A stretch of 64,000 nt of DNA, from assembly GCF_014199255.1 (NCBI RefSeq), contig NZ_JACIJF010000004.1, forward strand, positions 1 through 64,000, given 5' to 3'. Positions 45,831 through 54,811 of this stretch are shown piece by piece. A model generated the notes under the pieces. It had not been told where the DNA came from, did no database searches, and saw nothing but the letters and a program-made list of their open reading frames with translations. Source of the DNA: Sphingomonas xinjiangensis. Lineage in GTDB: Bacteria; Pseudomonadota; Alphaproteobacteria; Sphingomonadales; Sphingomonadaceae. A program made the translations under genes and the position numbers. Position 1 is the first letter of the stretch. Every line of letters begins with the position of its first letter.

Positions 45831-46013
45831 ATGCGAGCCTTGCTTCACACTCTTTCCCTTCTTGCCCGAAACACGAAAGCTGCGACCGCGATCGAATACG
45901 GCCTGATCATCGCGCTCGTCGTGATTGCCATGATGGCTGCGCTGGTGGCGTTGGGCACGGTTACGACCGACATTTGGAACAACGTCAGCAACAAGGTCCA
46001 GGCGGTCAGCTGA
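45831..46013 (+). CDS. Flp/Fap-type IVb pilin, copy 1
   Basis: A 60-residue pilin precursor. A basic leader RNTKAATAIEYGLIIALVV contains the GLIIAL hydrophobic start and the conserved Glu-Tyr of Flp pilins (cleavage before or at the ATAIEYG block by a TadV-type peptidase). It forms adhesive Flp pili together with the tad secretion genes, which are not in this window. A second, diverged copy follows. Confidence 0.88.
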   Translation: MRALLHTLSLLARNTKAATAIEYGLIIALVVIAMMAALVALGTVTTDIWNNVSNKVQAVS

Positions 46014-46143
46014 TAACGGTTACGTATTCGCAACCTACTGTATTAGCTAAATCTTTACCGCACCCGGCTAGACAGGCTCCGTCGAACCGCGTTTCGCGGG
46101 GAGGCCGGGTATATGAAGCTTCTATTGAACGTTGGAGACCGGT

Positions 46144-46326
46144 ATGCAGAAGATCCGCAACTTCGTTAAGAATTCCAAGGGCGCAACCGCAATCGAGTAC
46201 GGCCTGATCGCCGCACTGATCGCCGTCGCCGCCATCACCGCTATGGGTAACCTTGGCAACAGCCTGACCACTACCTTCAGCAACGTGTCCGGCACGATGA
46301 ACTCGAAGGTCAAGCAGGGCGCTTAA
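46144..46326 (+). CDS. Flp/Fap-type IVb pilin, copy 2
   Basis: A 60-residue precursor beginning MQKIRNFVKNSKGATAIEYG; the GLIAALIAVAAITAMG helix follows. The ATG at 46144 has GGAG 7 bases upstream; a TTG at 46132 would add four residues and overlap that site. It lies 130 bases after copy 1 and ends with a strong terminator, so the two pilins may form a bicistronic unit. This copy is closer to the usual major Flp pilin. Confidence 0.9.
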   Translation: MQKIRNFVKNSKGATAIEYGLIAALIAVAAITAMGNLGNSLTTTFSNVSGTMNSKVKQGA

Positions 46327-46371
46327 CCTGCTCGAGAGGATCGTAGTATCCTTGCCTGCTGAAATAGAAGA

Positions 46372-46406
46372 GGCGGCGGACATTCCTGTCCACCGCCTTT
46401 TTCTTT
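46372..46406 (+). terminator. Rho-independent terminator after the pilin genes
   Basis: An 11-bp stem (GGCGGCGGACA with TGTCCACCGCC, one mismatch) and 4-base loop, followed by TTTTTCTTT. Confidence 0.85.
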
Positions 46407-46434
46407 GCTCAGTCAATCGTCAGTCAGCGTCTCT

Positions 46435-47382
46435 TCAAACCCGCCCCATTGCCAGGAACTTGGCACGTCGCGCCTGACGCAAGCCCTCGGGCGACACACC
46501 GTCTAGATCTTCCAGCGCCGCTTCGATCGCGTCGCCGAGCGCCATTACCGCCTCGCCTGGAGCGCGATGAGCGCCCCCAAGCGGCTCCGATACGATGTGG
46601 TCGATCACGCCCAAACCTTTCAGGTGCTGGGCAGTGATCTTCATCGCTTCCGCCGCATCGGCGGCCTTGTCAGCGGTTCGCCACAGGATCGACGCGCAAC
46701 CTTCAGGCGAAATCACCGAATATACCGCGTGCTCCATCATCAGCACCTGGTTACCCGCCGCCAACGCCACCGCGCCGCCCGAGCCACCCTCGCCAAGGAT
46801 CGCCGAGATCAACGGTACGCCCAGGTTCAGGCACTGCTCGGTCGACCGCGCGATCGCCTCAGCCTGGCCGCGCTCCTCGGCCTGCACGCCGGGGAACGCG
46901 CCCGACGTGTCCACCAGCGTCACCACCGGTAGCCGGAACTTGTCGGCCAGCCGCATCAGCCGGATCGCCTTGCGATAACCCTCTGGCTTCCCCATGCCGA
47001 AATTGTGCTTCAGCCGGGTGGCGGTGTCGTCGCCCTTTTCATGGCCAATGACCATCACGCGCCGCCCGCGAAAACGCCCCAGCCCCCCGATGATCGCATT
47101 GTCATCGGCAAAGGCGCGGTCGCCACCCAATGGCATGAAGTCGTCGATCAGCCCGGCGACATAATGCCTGAAATGCGGACGTTCCGGATGCCGCGCGACC
47201 TGCGTCTTCTGCCAGGGCGTCAGCGCGGCATAGGTATCTTGCAGCAGCCGATCGGACTTGGCCTGCAGCGGCGCGATCTCCGCGGCGATGTCGACATCGC
47301 CACCCTCGGCGGTCCGGCGCAGCTCGTCGATGCGGCTCTGCAGCTCTGCGATCGGTTTCTCGAAATCGAGGAAGGTTGCCAT
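46435..47382 (-). CDS. accA: Acetyl-CoA carboxylase carboxyltransferase subunit alpha
   Basis: A 315-residue subunit that, with AccD, transfers the carboxyl group from biotin to acetyl-CoA to start fatty-acid synthesis. It opens [18 protein letters not shown], and the carboxyltransferase core includes [38 protein letters not shown], and [14 protein letters not shown]. Length is normal. It follows xerD by about 100 bases on the same strand. Confidence 0.97.
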   Translation of the reverse strand: MATFLDFEKPIAELQSRIDELRRTAEGGDVDIAAEIAPLQAKSDRLLQDTYAALTPWQKTQVARHPERPHFRHYVAGLIDDFMPLGGDRAFADDNAIIGGLGRFRGRRVMVIGHEKGDDTATRLKHNFGMGKPEGYRKAIRLMRLADKFRLPVVTLVDTSGAFPGVQAEERGQAEAIARSTEQCLNLGVPLISAILGEGGSGGAVALAAGNQVLMMEHAVYSVISPEGCASILWRTADKAADAAEAMKITAQHLKGLGVIDHIVSEPLGGAHRAPGEAVMALGDAIEAALEDLDGVSPEGLRQARRAKFLAMGRV

Positions 47383-47484
47383 CAGGCGCGCAATTCCAAA
47401 TTGTTGTGAAGGACCCTTAGCCGCTCGCCTCCGGATTGTCGAAGGGCGGCCGGCCGTTCTTGAGCGGAACAGCGTGGCCAGTCA

Positions 47485-48402
47485 CTATGCCCGCTCTGGC
47501 TTTGCGTCAACGAGCGCTTCGCCCAGCGGATGCCGCGCATTCACCAGTTCGACCAGCTTGCGGCTGTCGACATGGGTGTAGATTTCGGTGGTCGCGATGT
47601 CGGCGTGGCCCAGCATCGCTTGAAGCGCGCGCAGGTCCGCGCCGCCTTCCAGCAGGTGCGTGGCAAAGGCATGCCGCAGCACGTGCGGGCTGACGCGGTC
47701 GGGCGGAATGCCCGCCACACCTGCCAGGGCACGCACGAGCTGAAACAGCCGCACGCGCGACAAATGTCCCTTGCCCGAAGGAAACAGCCACGCACTTGCG
47801 CTTGGCACATGCGCCCGCCACGTCGCCACGGCGGCACGAGCCCGATCGGAAATGGGCACCAACCGCTCGCGCCCCCCCTTGCCCTTCAGGATCAGATAGG
47901 GTCGGTCGGACGCCACCGCGTTGCGCGGCAAGGAGACGAGCTCGGACGCGCGCAGCCCCGATCCGTAAAGCAGCTCCACCAGCGCCGCGAGCCGAAGGTC
48001 CAGCGGGTCGGCAGGCACCCGCGCCATCCGCTCGGCGACTGCGTTGAACATACGGTCGATATCGGCGGTGCTCAGCACCTTGGGCAGCGGCCGCGTCGAA
48101 CCCGGCCGCGGCAGCACGCGCCCGGGATCATCGGTGCGGAATCCTTCATCGGCCAGAAACGCAAAGAACCGCCGTAGCGCCGCCGACTTGCGGGCCACGG
48201 TGGACGACGCCAACGCCTGCCACTCCTCCGCCAACCGCTCGAGCTCGGCCGGACCCGCTACGCTCAGTCCGCCGCCCAGTACCTCCGACGCCAGCCGCAG
48301 GTCCGTGCCATATGCCGCTACCGTGTTGCCCGCGGCGCCGGCTTCGGCACGCAGCATCTCCAGGAACCGGTCGATCAGCGCGCGGTCATCCGAACCGCTC
48401 AA
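47485..48402 (-). CDS. xerD: Site-specific tyrosine recombinase XerD
   Basis: A 305-residue recombinase that resolves chromosome dimers at dif with XerC. An N-terminal SAM-like domain is followed by the catalytic domain with Arg in YGSGLRASELVSLP, Lys in LKGKGGRERLVP, HVLRHAFATHLL (His and Arg), the second His in MLGHADI, and the nucleophile Tyr in TEIYTHV. It overlaps the preceding exported-protein gene by 4 bases. It is the housekeeping enzyme, not a phage or island integrase. Confidence 0.93.
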   Translation of the reverse strand: MSGSDDRALIDRFLEMLRAEAGAAGNTVAAYGTDLRLASEVLGGGLSVAGPAELERLAEEWQALASSTVARKSAALRRFFAFLADEGFRTDDPGRVLPRPGSTRPLPKVLSTADIDRMFNAVAERMARVPADPLDLRLAALVELLYGSGLRASELVSLPRNAVASDRPYLILKGKGGRERLVPISDRARAAVATWRAHVPSASAWLFPSGKGHLSRVRLFQLVRALAGVAGIPPDRVSPHVLRHAFATHLLEGGADLRALQAMLGHADIATTEIYTHVDSRKLVELVNARHPLGEALVDAKPERA

Positions 48403-50207
48403 GCCCGGGTAACCGCCTCGACGGCGATCATCCGCGCATAATTGACCATACCCGCGGCCCGTAATGATGCGACAATATGGAACAGCGCCTCGGGCGTTAC
48501 CCAGTCCCAGTTGGGCGATTGCATGCCGACCGCAGCCAGCAGCACCACCATGCCGGTATCGCCGCGCTGCCCCGCCTCGTCGATGGCACGCGTCCAGGCG
48601 TTGCTACCGCCGATCGCCACGTCCAACTCGGCGGCGGCGCTCTGCGCGTCGCCCGGGCGCATTCGCCCCAGCCCGGCCAGCCCGGCCAGCAGCATCTGCC
48701 CCTTGCGCCGCGAAGCCGTGTTGGCGAACCCTTCGACATCGCCCGCCGACACCGCGCCTACGCCGACAGGATCGGCCAGCGTCAGCAAGGCCCAGCCCTC
48801 GCCGCCCGGCGTCACTACCGACCGCCACTCCATCGCCGCGCCGTCAAGCCCGGCCGAAAGCATGGAGGCGACCAGCCGGTCAGCCTCGCCCAGCTTCGCG
48901 TCCGCCGGCACCCAGGCCGCGGCCCGGGCAGTCAGGATCAGGCGGGCGTAACGGGTGCGCGGCGTTTCCGCTTCGTCCCACAGCGCCCGCAGCGCCTTTA
49001 CCCGTGCATTCGCGCTAGTGGCGGTATAGGCCACGCGCAGGTTGCGCGCGACGCCCGCGATCTCCTCCGCCCCGTCGCCGCCTTGCTCGATCTCGCTATA
49101 CAGGTCGACCAGCCCGGCATTGGAGAACACGCCCGCCGTCGCCGCCAGTTCGGCCGCGGGCGCCCGCTGCGCCGCATCGATATTGGGAGCCAGTGCCTGC
49201 CAATATCGCACATTCGGCCCCGCACTGCGATACAGCCAGGCGGGCACTTCGACACGCGTTGCTGTCGCCAGACCCCAGCGCCATGCCGTCAGCTGCGGCA
49301 CCCCGGCCCATTCGATCGTCACGGCCCGTCGCCCCTGCGCCCCGGTGCCGAGCACCTTTTCGGCGAGCAGCGAATCGATGTCGCCCTGGCTGGTGCCCCA
49401 GCGCGCCTGGCGCAGCAATTGCCCGGCCTCGGTCGGCTTGCCGGCAAGTCCCGCGCACATCGCCCGCGCCAACGCCCAGCCGCGCTGCGGAATCGCCGCC
49501 GCGCCCTTGTCGACCACCGGGCACAACGCCGCAGGATCACCATTGGCCATCGCCGCCTGCATCGCGATTTCGTACAGCGACGCGGTATAGTTGTCGGTAT
49601 CGACGTCCTCGACCACGCTGCGTGCCGCCACCGCCTCACCCATGCGCAGCAGCACCCATGCCCGCTCCGCCGCGAAATCGGCGCCATTGACGCCGGCAGG
49701 CGTGTCAATCGGCGACATCAGCGCGCGCCGCAGCAGGATCGAGGCCCAACGAGAGGCGACCGGCGCGTCGAGCCGCCGCATCAGCGTTTGCAGATATTTG
49801 CCGCTGGCTTCGCCGAACGCATTCGCGGGGAACGCCTCGTTCCCTGCCGCGGTCGCACCGATGCGCGCCAGCGAATGCCTGGCGAAATCGGGCAATTCGT
49901 ATCTGGACCAGTCGATGTCCGCCGCTTCGACCTCGGCAGCCGCGACATTGGCGATCGGCGATTCGCCGGAAGCCGCAGGCTCGGCCGGCAGGGGCTGAAC
50001 GATTTCGGGCGCACGCGGAGCGCTTGGCGCCGCCGGCGCGGAACTCGGAGAGGGTGCTGGTGCGGGGGTTGGCACCGGCTCGTCGAATCCGGGCGGCAGC
50101 AGCGATTCCGGCCGGTCCTGCTGCCCCTGCGCCGGCACTGCCACGCCCGCGAGCAGCACCGCCGCCAGCGTCGCGGCGCGCGTCCGCTTACTTGGTGAGG
50201 TTTTCAA
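48399..50207 (-). CDS. Exported protein of unknown function
   Basis: A 602-residue protein with a signal peptide (KRTRAATLAAVLLAGVAVPA, cleavage near QGQ), then a Pro/Ala/Ser-rich disordered stretch (about 40-80), then a long Ala-rich helical region that looks like repeated TPR-like or solenoid units without obvious motif. It has no catalytic signature. It sits between a 45-residue membrane protein gene, which it overlaps by about 20 bases, and xerD, which it overlaps by 4. I do not recognise a named family; a periplasmic scaffold is possible. Confidence 0.7.
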   Translation of the reverse strand: MKTSPSKRTRAATLAAVLLAGVAVPAQGQQDRPESLLPPGFDEPVPTPAPAPSPSSAPAAPSAPRAPEIVQPLPAEPAASGESPIANVAAAEVEAADIDWSRYELPDFARHSLARIGATAAGNEAFPANAFGEASGKYLQTLMRRLDAPVASRWASILLRRALMSPIDTPAGVNGADFAAERAWVLLRMGEAVAARSVVEDVDTDNYTASLYEIAMQAAMANGDPAALCPVVDKGAAAIPQRGWALARAMCAGLAGKPTEAGQLLRQARWGTSQGDIDSLLAEKVLGTGAQGRRAVTIEWAGVPQLTAWRWGLATATRVEVPAWLYRSAGPNVRYWQALAPNIDAAQRAPAAELAATAGVFSNAGLVDLYSEIEQGGDGAEEIAGVARNLRVAYTATSANARVKALRALWDEAETPRTRYARLILTARAAAWVPADAKLGEADRLVASMLSAGLDGAAMEWRSVVTPGGEGWALLTLADPVGVGAVSAGDVEGFANTASRRKGQMLLAGLAGLGRMRPGDAQSAAAELDVAIGGSNAWTRAIDEAGQRGDTGMVVLLAAVGMQSPNWDWVTPEALFHIVASLRAAGMVNYARMIAVEAVTRA

Positions 50208-50325
50208 GCGGGACCACCTTCTCCATGCGGACCGGCTCCTTCTCGGCGGTACGCCCGGCCAGGAAGAACATGCCCCCGACCAGCACGACCAGGATGACGA
50301 GGAGGATGACGATCGAACGCGGCAT
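50188..50325 (-). CDS. Small single-pass membrane protein
   Basis: A 45-residue protein: a short basic start, one hydrophobic segment (IVILLVILVVLVGGMFFLAG) and a polar tail RTAEKEPVRMEKVVPLENLT. Only a weak ribosome site precedes the ATG. It overlaps the start of the 602-residue exported protein, suggesting coupled expression and a joint envelope role. Confidence 0.6.
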   Translation of the reverse strand: MPRSIVILLVILVVLVGGMFFLAGRTAEKEPVRMEKVVPLENLTK

Positions 50326-50362
50326 GAAAACAGTCCGTGCTAGGAAGAATGTGCCGGGCCTT

Positions 50363-50391
50363 TTGCCCGAGACCCGCCCTCGCTGTATAGC
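50363..50391 (+). promoter_or_regulatory. Candidate promoter for aroK, near-leaderless
   Basis: TTGCCC at 50363, a 17-base spacer, then TATAGC at 50386-50391. Transcription would start near 50399, only a few bases from the aroK ATG at 50402, and there is no Shine-Dalgarno sequence before that ATG. This suggests a leaderless message; it is a reading by eye. Confidence 0.4.
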
Positions 50392-50401
50392 CCCCGCCAG
50401 G

Positions 50402-50941
50402 ATGTTACAAACGCAGGCACGAAACCTACCTTGGAAGGGCAAGCCGATCGTGCTGATCGGCCTGATGGGCGCGGGCAAGACGACGGTCGGCCGCCGGCTG
50501 GCGCAGCGCATGCGCCTGCCCTTTGTCGACGCCGATGTGGAGATCGAGACCGCGGCCGGCATGACCATCACCGATATCTTCGAGCGCTTCGGTGAACCGC
50601 ATTTCCGCGACGGCGAACGCCGAGTTATCGCCCGGCTGATCGACGGCACGCCCAAGGTGATCGCCACTGGCGGCGGCGCGTTCCTCAATGAACAGACCCG
50701 CCGGCTCATCCTGGAACACGCGACCGCCATCTGGCTCGACGCCGATCCCGAGATACTGGCCGACCGAGTGAAGCGCCGCGACACCCGTCCGCTGCTGCGC
50801 GGCAAGGATCCCAAGGTCGTCCTCACCGAACTGGCGCGCGTGCGGAATCCTTTCTACGCGCTCGCGCCGATCCACATCCCCAGCATTGCCGCGCCGCACG
50901 AAGCCACCGTCGACGCTATTCTAAAGGCCATCGAATCTTGA
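50402..50941 (+). CDS. aroK: Shikimate kinase
   Basis: A 179-residue kinase phosphorylating shikimate in the aromatic amino acid pathway. The P-loop GLMGAGKTT starts at residue 20; VDADVEIE binds Mg2+ and shikimate, FRDGERR and TGGGAFLN bind shikimate, and the lid DTRPLL follows. The ATG at 50402 is the natural start. It overlaps aroB by 4 bases, the classical aroK-aroB pair. Confidence 0.95.
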   Translation: MLQTQARNLPWKGKPIVLIGLMGAGKTTVGRRLAQRMRLPFVDADVEIETAAGMTITDIFERFGEPHFRDGERRVIARLIDGTPKVIATGGGAFLNEQTRRLILEHATAIWLDADPEILADRVKRRDTRPLLRGKDPKVVLTELARVRNPFYALAPIHIPSIAAPHEATVDAILKAIES

Positions 50942-52038
50942 CCACGATCCCCGTGTCGCTCGGCGACCGCAGCTACGACGTTCGCATCGAAACCGGCTTG
51001 CTCGCCCGCGCCGGCGAGGTCCTAAGCCCGCTTGCCAAGGGTCGGCGCATGCCCATCGTCACCGATGCGAATGTCGGCGCGCACCTTCTCACGCTGCAAT
51101 CGAGCCTGGAGGCTGCCGGCATCGCCAGCGAGGCGATCGTCCTTCCTCCGGGCGAAGCCACCAAGAGCTGGGCGCAGCTCGAGACGCTCACCGACCGCCT
51201 CCTCGAACTCGGTGTTGAGCGCAGCGACCATGTCATCGCCCTTGGCGGCGGCGTGATCGGCGACCTGGTCGGCTTCGCTACCGCGATCCTCAAGCGCGGC
51301 TGCCGCTTCGTCCAGATCCCCACCACCCTACTCGCCCAGGTTGATTCGTCGGTCGGCGGTAAGACCGCGATCAACAGCCGGGCCGGCAAGAACCTGATCG
51401 GAGCCTTCCACCAGCCCGCGCTGGTGCTGATCGACCCACACGTGCTCGACACGCTGCCCTTGCGCGAACTGCGCGCCGGCTATGCCGAGGTCGTGAAATA
51501 CGGCTTGATCGACGACTTCGCCTTTTTCGAATGGTGCGAGCGGAGCGCCGCAGCGCTGCTCGCCGGCGATCCCCAGGCCCGCGCCTATGCCATAGCCCAT
51601 TCGGTGACCGCCAAGGCGCGCATCGTCGCGGCCGACGAACGCGAACTGAGCGGCACCCGTGCGCTGCTCAACCTAGGTCATACCTTCGGCCACGCGCTCG
51701 AAGCTGAAACCGAGTTCTCGGCCAAGCTCCTCCACGGCGAAGGCGTTGCCGCAGGCACTGCATTGGCCTTCGCCTTCTCTGCTCGCCAGGGTCTCTGCTC
51801 GCCCGAGGACGCGCAGCGCGTCGCGGCCCATTTGCGCACGGTCGGCCTTCCCGACGGTCTCAAGGCGGCGGGCATCACCGCCAGCGGGGCGCAGTTGGTC
51901 GAACACATGCTCCACGATAAGAAGATGGCGGCCGGCACGCTGCCCTTCCTGCTCGCCTGCGGCATCGGTGAGGTGTTCCTCGACAAGACCGTCGACCTCA
52001 AGGACGTCGAAGCGTTCCTCGACGAACAGCCGCGCTAA
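50938..52038 (+). CDS. aroB: 3-dehydroquinate synthase
   Basis: A 366-residue NAD- and zinc-dependent enzyme that makes 3-dehydroquinate, the second shikimate-pathway step. ALGGGVIGDLVGFAT, PTTLLAQVDSSVGGKTAIN, the metal ligands in AEVVKYG and LNLGHTFGHALE, and HGEGVAAG are all present. The start is a TTG inside the aroK stop (TTGA). A hairpin follows directly. Confidence 0.96.
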   Translation: MTTIPVSLGDRSYDVRIETGLLARAGEVLSPLAKGRRMPIVTDANVGAHLLTLQSSLEAAGIASEAIVLPPGEATKSWAQLETLTDRLLELGVERSDHVIALGGGVIGDLVGFATAILKRGCRFVQIPTTLLAQVDSSVGGKTAINSRAGKNLIGAFHQPALVLIDPHVLDTLPLRELRAGYAEVVKYGLIDDFAFFEWCERSAAALLAGDPQARAYAIAHSVTAKARIVAADERELSGTRALLNLGHTFGHALEAETEFSAKLLHGEGVAAGTALAFAFSARQGLCSPEDAQRVAAHLRTVGLPDGLKAAGITASGAQLVEHMLHDKKMAAGTLPFLLACGIGEVFLDKTVDLKDVEAFLDEQPR

Positions 52039-52064
52039 AGATCCTCTCCTGCAAGGGAGGATCT
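52039..52064. terminator. Bidirectional terminator between aroB and a small convergent gene
   Basis: AGATCCTCTCCT pairs with AGGGAGGATCT, with one bulged T and a 3-base loop. It begins one base after the aroB stop and ends 4 bases before the end of the convergent small gene. Confidence 0.65.
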
Positions 52065-52067
52065 AAG

Positions 52068-52238
52068 TCAAAGCGGCTCGGGCAACAGTCGCTCCACCGC
52101 GTCCAGCCGTGCACAAGTCAGTTCCGCGTGCACGCGCCGCAGCTGCGCCCGCATCGCCTCGATTTCCGCGGCAAGCTCGGCCAGGTCGAGCGACAATGCC
52201 GTCATCGCTGCAGCCCGTTGGGCGTCGGATTCGTTCAT
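52068..52238 (-). CDS. Small coiled-coil protein
   Basis: A 56-residue frame with GGAGG 8 bases before the ATG. It starts MNESDAQRAAAMTALSLDLA and continues with heptad-like LAAEIEAMRAQLRRVHAEL, then ends DAVERLLPEPL. The pattern is a single amphipathic coiled coil with many Ala, Leu, Glu and Arg. Codon use fits its neighbours. It is convergent with aroB. No family recognised; perhaps a small structural or adaptor protein. Confidence 0.6.
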   Translation of the reverse strand: MNESDAQRAAAMTALSLDLAELAAEIEAMRAQLRRVHAELTCARLDAVERLLPEPL

Positions 52239-52360
52239 CGTGCCTGCCTCCTAGCCGCATCAACGCGCGTTGGGCAAAGTGGATGCCGCGCACCCGCCCT
52301 GTCCATCCACATCCGTGGTAAACGCGTGAACCGCCGCGCCACCGGAGCGTTGAACCTGCC

Positions 52361-52735
52361 ATGTCCGAACCCCGCACCATCGGCTGGCTGCTCGACGATC
52401 TCGACCGTGCGACGCTGCTGATCCGCTTCCCGCCGATCTGGCCCGACATTGTCGCTCACCATGTGACGCTCGAGTCAAAGGTGACCGATCCGCTTCCCAC
52501 GGCCGAGGCTGGGGAGGTCGTCGGCGAAGTCGATGACGGCGAAGGTCTCCAGGCGCTGGTGGTCGCCATCAACGGCACCACCGACCGCCCAGACGGCAGC
52601 ACCTACCACATCACCTGGTCGCTAGACCGCGCCCGCGGCCGCCGCGCCGTTCAAAGCAATGACGTCCTGCGCAAATGCGGCTGGACCCGCATCGCCGATC
52701 CTATCCCCATCAAGCTGATTAAAAGCGAGCTCTAA
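52361..52735 (+). CDS. Conserved hypothetical protein
   Basis: A 124-residue protein, TIGWLLDDLDRATLLIRFPP at the start, a central acidic stretch and a GSTYHITWSLDRARGRRAVQ segment near the end, finishing in basic IPIKLIKSEL. It is predicted soluble. The ATG has only a distant GGAG. I do not recognise a family; codon use fits the genome. It stands alone between the coiled-coil gene and the aminopeptidase. Confidence 0.6.
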   Translation: MSEPRTIGWLLDDLDRATLLIRFPPIWPDIVAHHVTLESKVTDPLPTAEAGEVVGEVDDGEGLQALVVAINGTTDRPDGSTYHITWSLDRARGRRAVQSNDVLRKCGWTRIADPIPIKLIKSEL

Positions 52736-52813
52736 ATCCTTCCCAAAACGGGGAGGGTTCTCCTTTCCTCCACTCAGTTGCCGTTCACCCACGATCCGCT
52801 TAGGCAATCTGCC

Positions 52814-54694
52814 ATGCGCATCCTCTTCCCCGTTTTCGCCGCCCTGCTGGCCACCACCGCCCCCGCCGCGTTCGCTCAGCAGGCTAGGCCGGCGCCGATC
52901 CTCACCACGCCCGAGGCTAAGGACGTCTGGACCCACGCCCAGCCTGAAGTCGCCCGCGTCACGCATGTCGCGCTCGACCTCACCGCCGACTTCACGAAGA
53001 AGACCATGCGAGGCACCGCTACGCTCGACATTCTCGCTGCAAAAAGCGCCAAGCAGATCGTCCTTGACGTCGACGATCTCGCTATCGCCGCGGTTACCAG
53101 CGCCGCCGGCAAGCCGCTTCCCTATACGGTCGGCCAGGACGATCCCGAACTCGGCCAAGCGCTCACCATCCAGCTGAACGGCGCCAGCCGCGTCGTCGTC
53201 CGCTATGAAACGAAGCCCGGCGCGAGCGCACTGCAATGGCTTCCGCCCCAGCTCACCGCCGGCAAGGACAAGCCGTACCTGTTCAGCCAAGGCCAGCCGA
53301 TCAACAACCGCAGCTGGATCCCGACCCAGGACAGCCCGGGCGTCCGTCAGACCTGGGACGCGAAGATCACCGTTCCCACCGCCTTGGTCGCAGTCATGAG
53401 CGGCGAGCGACTGGACGGCGCCAAGGGCCAGCCTGCCGGCAAGGGGATGCACAGCTTCCGCTTCCGCATGGACAAGCCCGTGCCGCCCTATTTGATCGCA
53501 ATGGCCGTGGGCGATCTCGCCTTCAAGGCCACCGGCCCCCGCTCGGGCGTGTGGACCGAACCGAGCCAGCTCGACGCCGCCGCGTACGAAGTCGGCGACG
53601 TCGAAAAGATGATCGACGCGGCCGAGGCGCTGTACGGTCCCTATCGCTGGGGCCGCTACGACATGCTCGTCCTGCCGCCCTCCTTCCCCTTCGGGGGCAT
53701 GGAGAACCCCACCCTCACCTTCCTCACCCCCACGATCATCACCGGCGATCGCTCCAACACGGACGTCGTCGCCCACGAACTCGCGCACAGCTGGTCGGGC
53801 AACCTCGTCACCAACGCCACTTGGTCGGACAGCTGGCTCAACGAAGGCTTCACCACCTATTTCGAGAATCGCATCATGGAGGCGGTGTATGGCCAGGAGC
53901 GCGCGGCGATGTATGCCGATCTCGATTGGGACGGTCTCCAGAGCGACATCAAGGATGCCGGCGGAGCCCAAGCCCCTACTACCCGCCTGCACGGTGATCC
54001 CGGCGCGACCTTCGGCCAGCTCGATTATTTCAAGGGCTCGACCTTCCTGCGCACCGTCGAGCAGGCGGTCGGCCGTGCGCGCTTCGACGGGTATCTGCGC
54101 TCCTATTTCGATCGCCACGCCTTCCAGCCACAAACCACGGCCGGCTTCCTTGCCGATCTGCGCGCCAACCTCATCAAGGGCGACCAGGCGCTCGAGGCCC
54201 AGCTACAGCTCGACCGCTGGGCCTATCAGCCCGGGCTCCCCGAGAACGCCGTCCACGTCCAATCCGCCACGCTCGCCCAAGTCGACGCCAGGCTCGCCGC
54301 GGTGAAGGTCGGCGGTCCGATCTCCGCGGTCCAGCCCCAGGGCTGGAGCACGCAACAGTGGATGCGCTTCCTCAACGGCCTGCCACGGCAACAGACACCC
54401 GCGCGGCTCAAGGAACTTGACGAGAGCTTGGGGCTATCCAAGTTTAACAACGCCTATGTCCGCTCGGCCTGGGCCGAACTGGCCATCGCCAACCGCTACG
54501 ATCCTGCGCTGCCTTCCATCCGCGCCTTCGTGAACAGCGTCGGCCGCGGCTTGCTCATCCGCCCGATCTACGAAGGGCTGATGAAGCAGGGAGATTGGGG
54601 CCAGCCGATCGCCCGCCGCTTCTTCGCCGAAGCGCGCGGCACGTACCACCCGGCCACCGCCGCCGGCGTAGAGAAGATCGTCGCAGGCAACTGA
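52814..54694 (+). CDS. Secreted M1-family aminopeptidase (leukotriene A4 hydrolase-like)
   Basis: A 626-residue zinc aminopeptidase with a signal peptide ending at AFA after about 20 residues. GGMEN at 294-298 forms the amino-terminus-binding site; HELAH at 321-325 and Glu344 (in WLNEGFTTYFE) bind zinc. The C-terminal third resembles the helical domain of leukotriene A4 hydrolase-like enzymes. It likely releases N-terminal residues from peptides in the periplasm. The chosen ATG at 52814 starts the signal peptide directly; an earlier in-frame start would add 12 hydrophilic residues. Confidence 0.92.
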   Translation: MRILFPVFAALLATTAPAAFAQQARPAPILTTPEAKDVWTHAQPEVARVTHVALDLTADFTKKTMRGTATLDILAAKSAKQIVLDVDDLAIAAVTSAAGKPLPYTVGQDDPELGQALTIQLNGASRVVVRYETKPGASALQWLPPQLTAGKDKPYLFSQGQPINNRSWIPTQDSPGVRQTWDAKITVPTALVAVMSGERLDGAKGQPAGKGMHSFRFRMDKPVPPYLIAMAVGDLAFKATGPRSGVWTEPSQLDAAAYEVGDVEKMIDAAEALYGPYRWGRYDMLVLPPSFPFGGMENPTLTFLTPTIITGDRSNTDVVAHELAHSWSGNLVTNATWSDSWLNEGFTTYFENRIMEAVYGQERAAMYADLDWDGLQSDIKDAGGAQAPTTRLHGDPGATFGQLDYFKGSTFLRTVEQAVGRARFDGYLRSYFDRHAFQPQTTAGFLADLRANLIKGDQALEAQLQLDRWAYQPGLPENAVHVQSATLAQVDARLAAVKVGGPISAVQPQGWSTQQWMRFLNGLPRQQTPARLKELDESLGLSKFNNAYVRSAWAELAIANRYDPALPSIRAFVNSVGRGLLIRPIYEGLMKQGDWGQPIARRFFAEARGTYHPATAAGVEKIVAGN

Positions 54695-54733
54695 CGCGGC
54701 CCGGCGCCCGGACGCCGACTCCCAGTCCTGGTC

Positions 54734-54754
54734 ACCCCGGCCTTGTGCCGGGGT
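54734..54754. terminator. Hairpin between convergent aminopeptidase and sulfotransferase genes
   Basis: A perfect 8-bp stem ACCCCGGC with its complement and 5-base loop. It may also be part of a dispersed CCCCGGC-type repeat related to those at 30.3 and 35.4 kb. Confidence 0.5.
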
Positions 54755-54811
54755 CCTTGCCCGCCATCCGAGGCGCAGGGCGCCCGACCACCTCAGCCAG
54801 CACAAGCGCCG

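Noticed and set aside
47485..48402. Tyrosine recombinase as an island integrase
   Set aside because: Sequence and setting (beside accA and far from the tRNA-Arg locus) fit housekeeping XerD.
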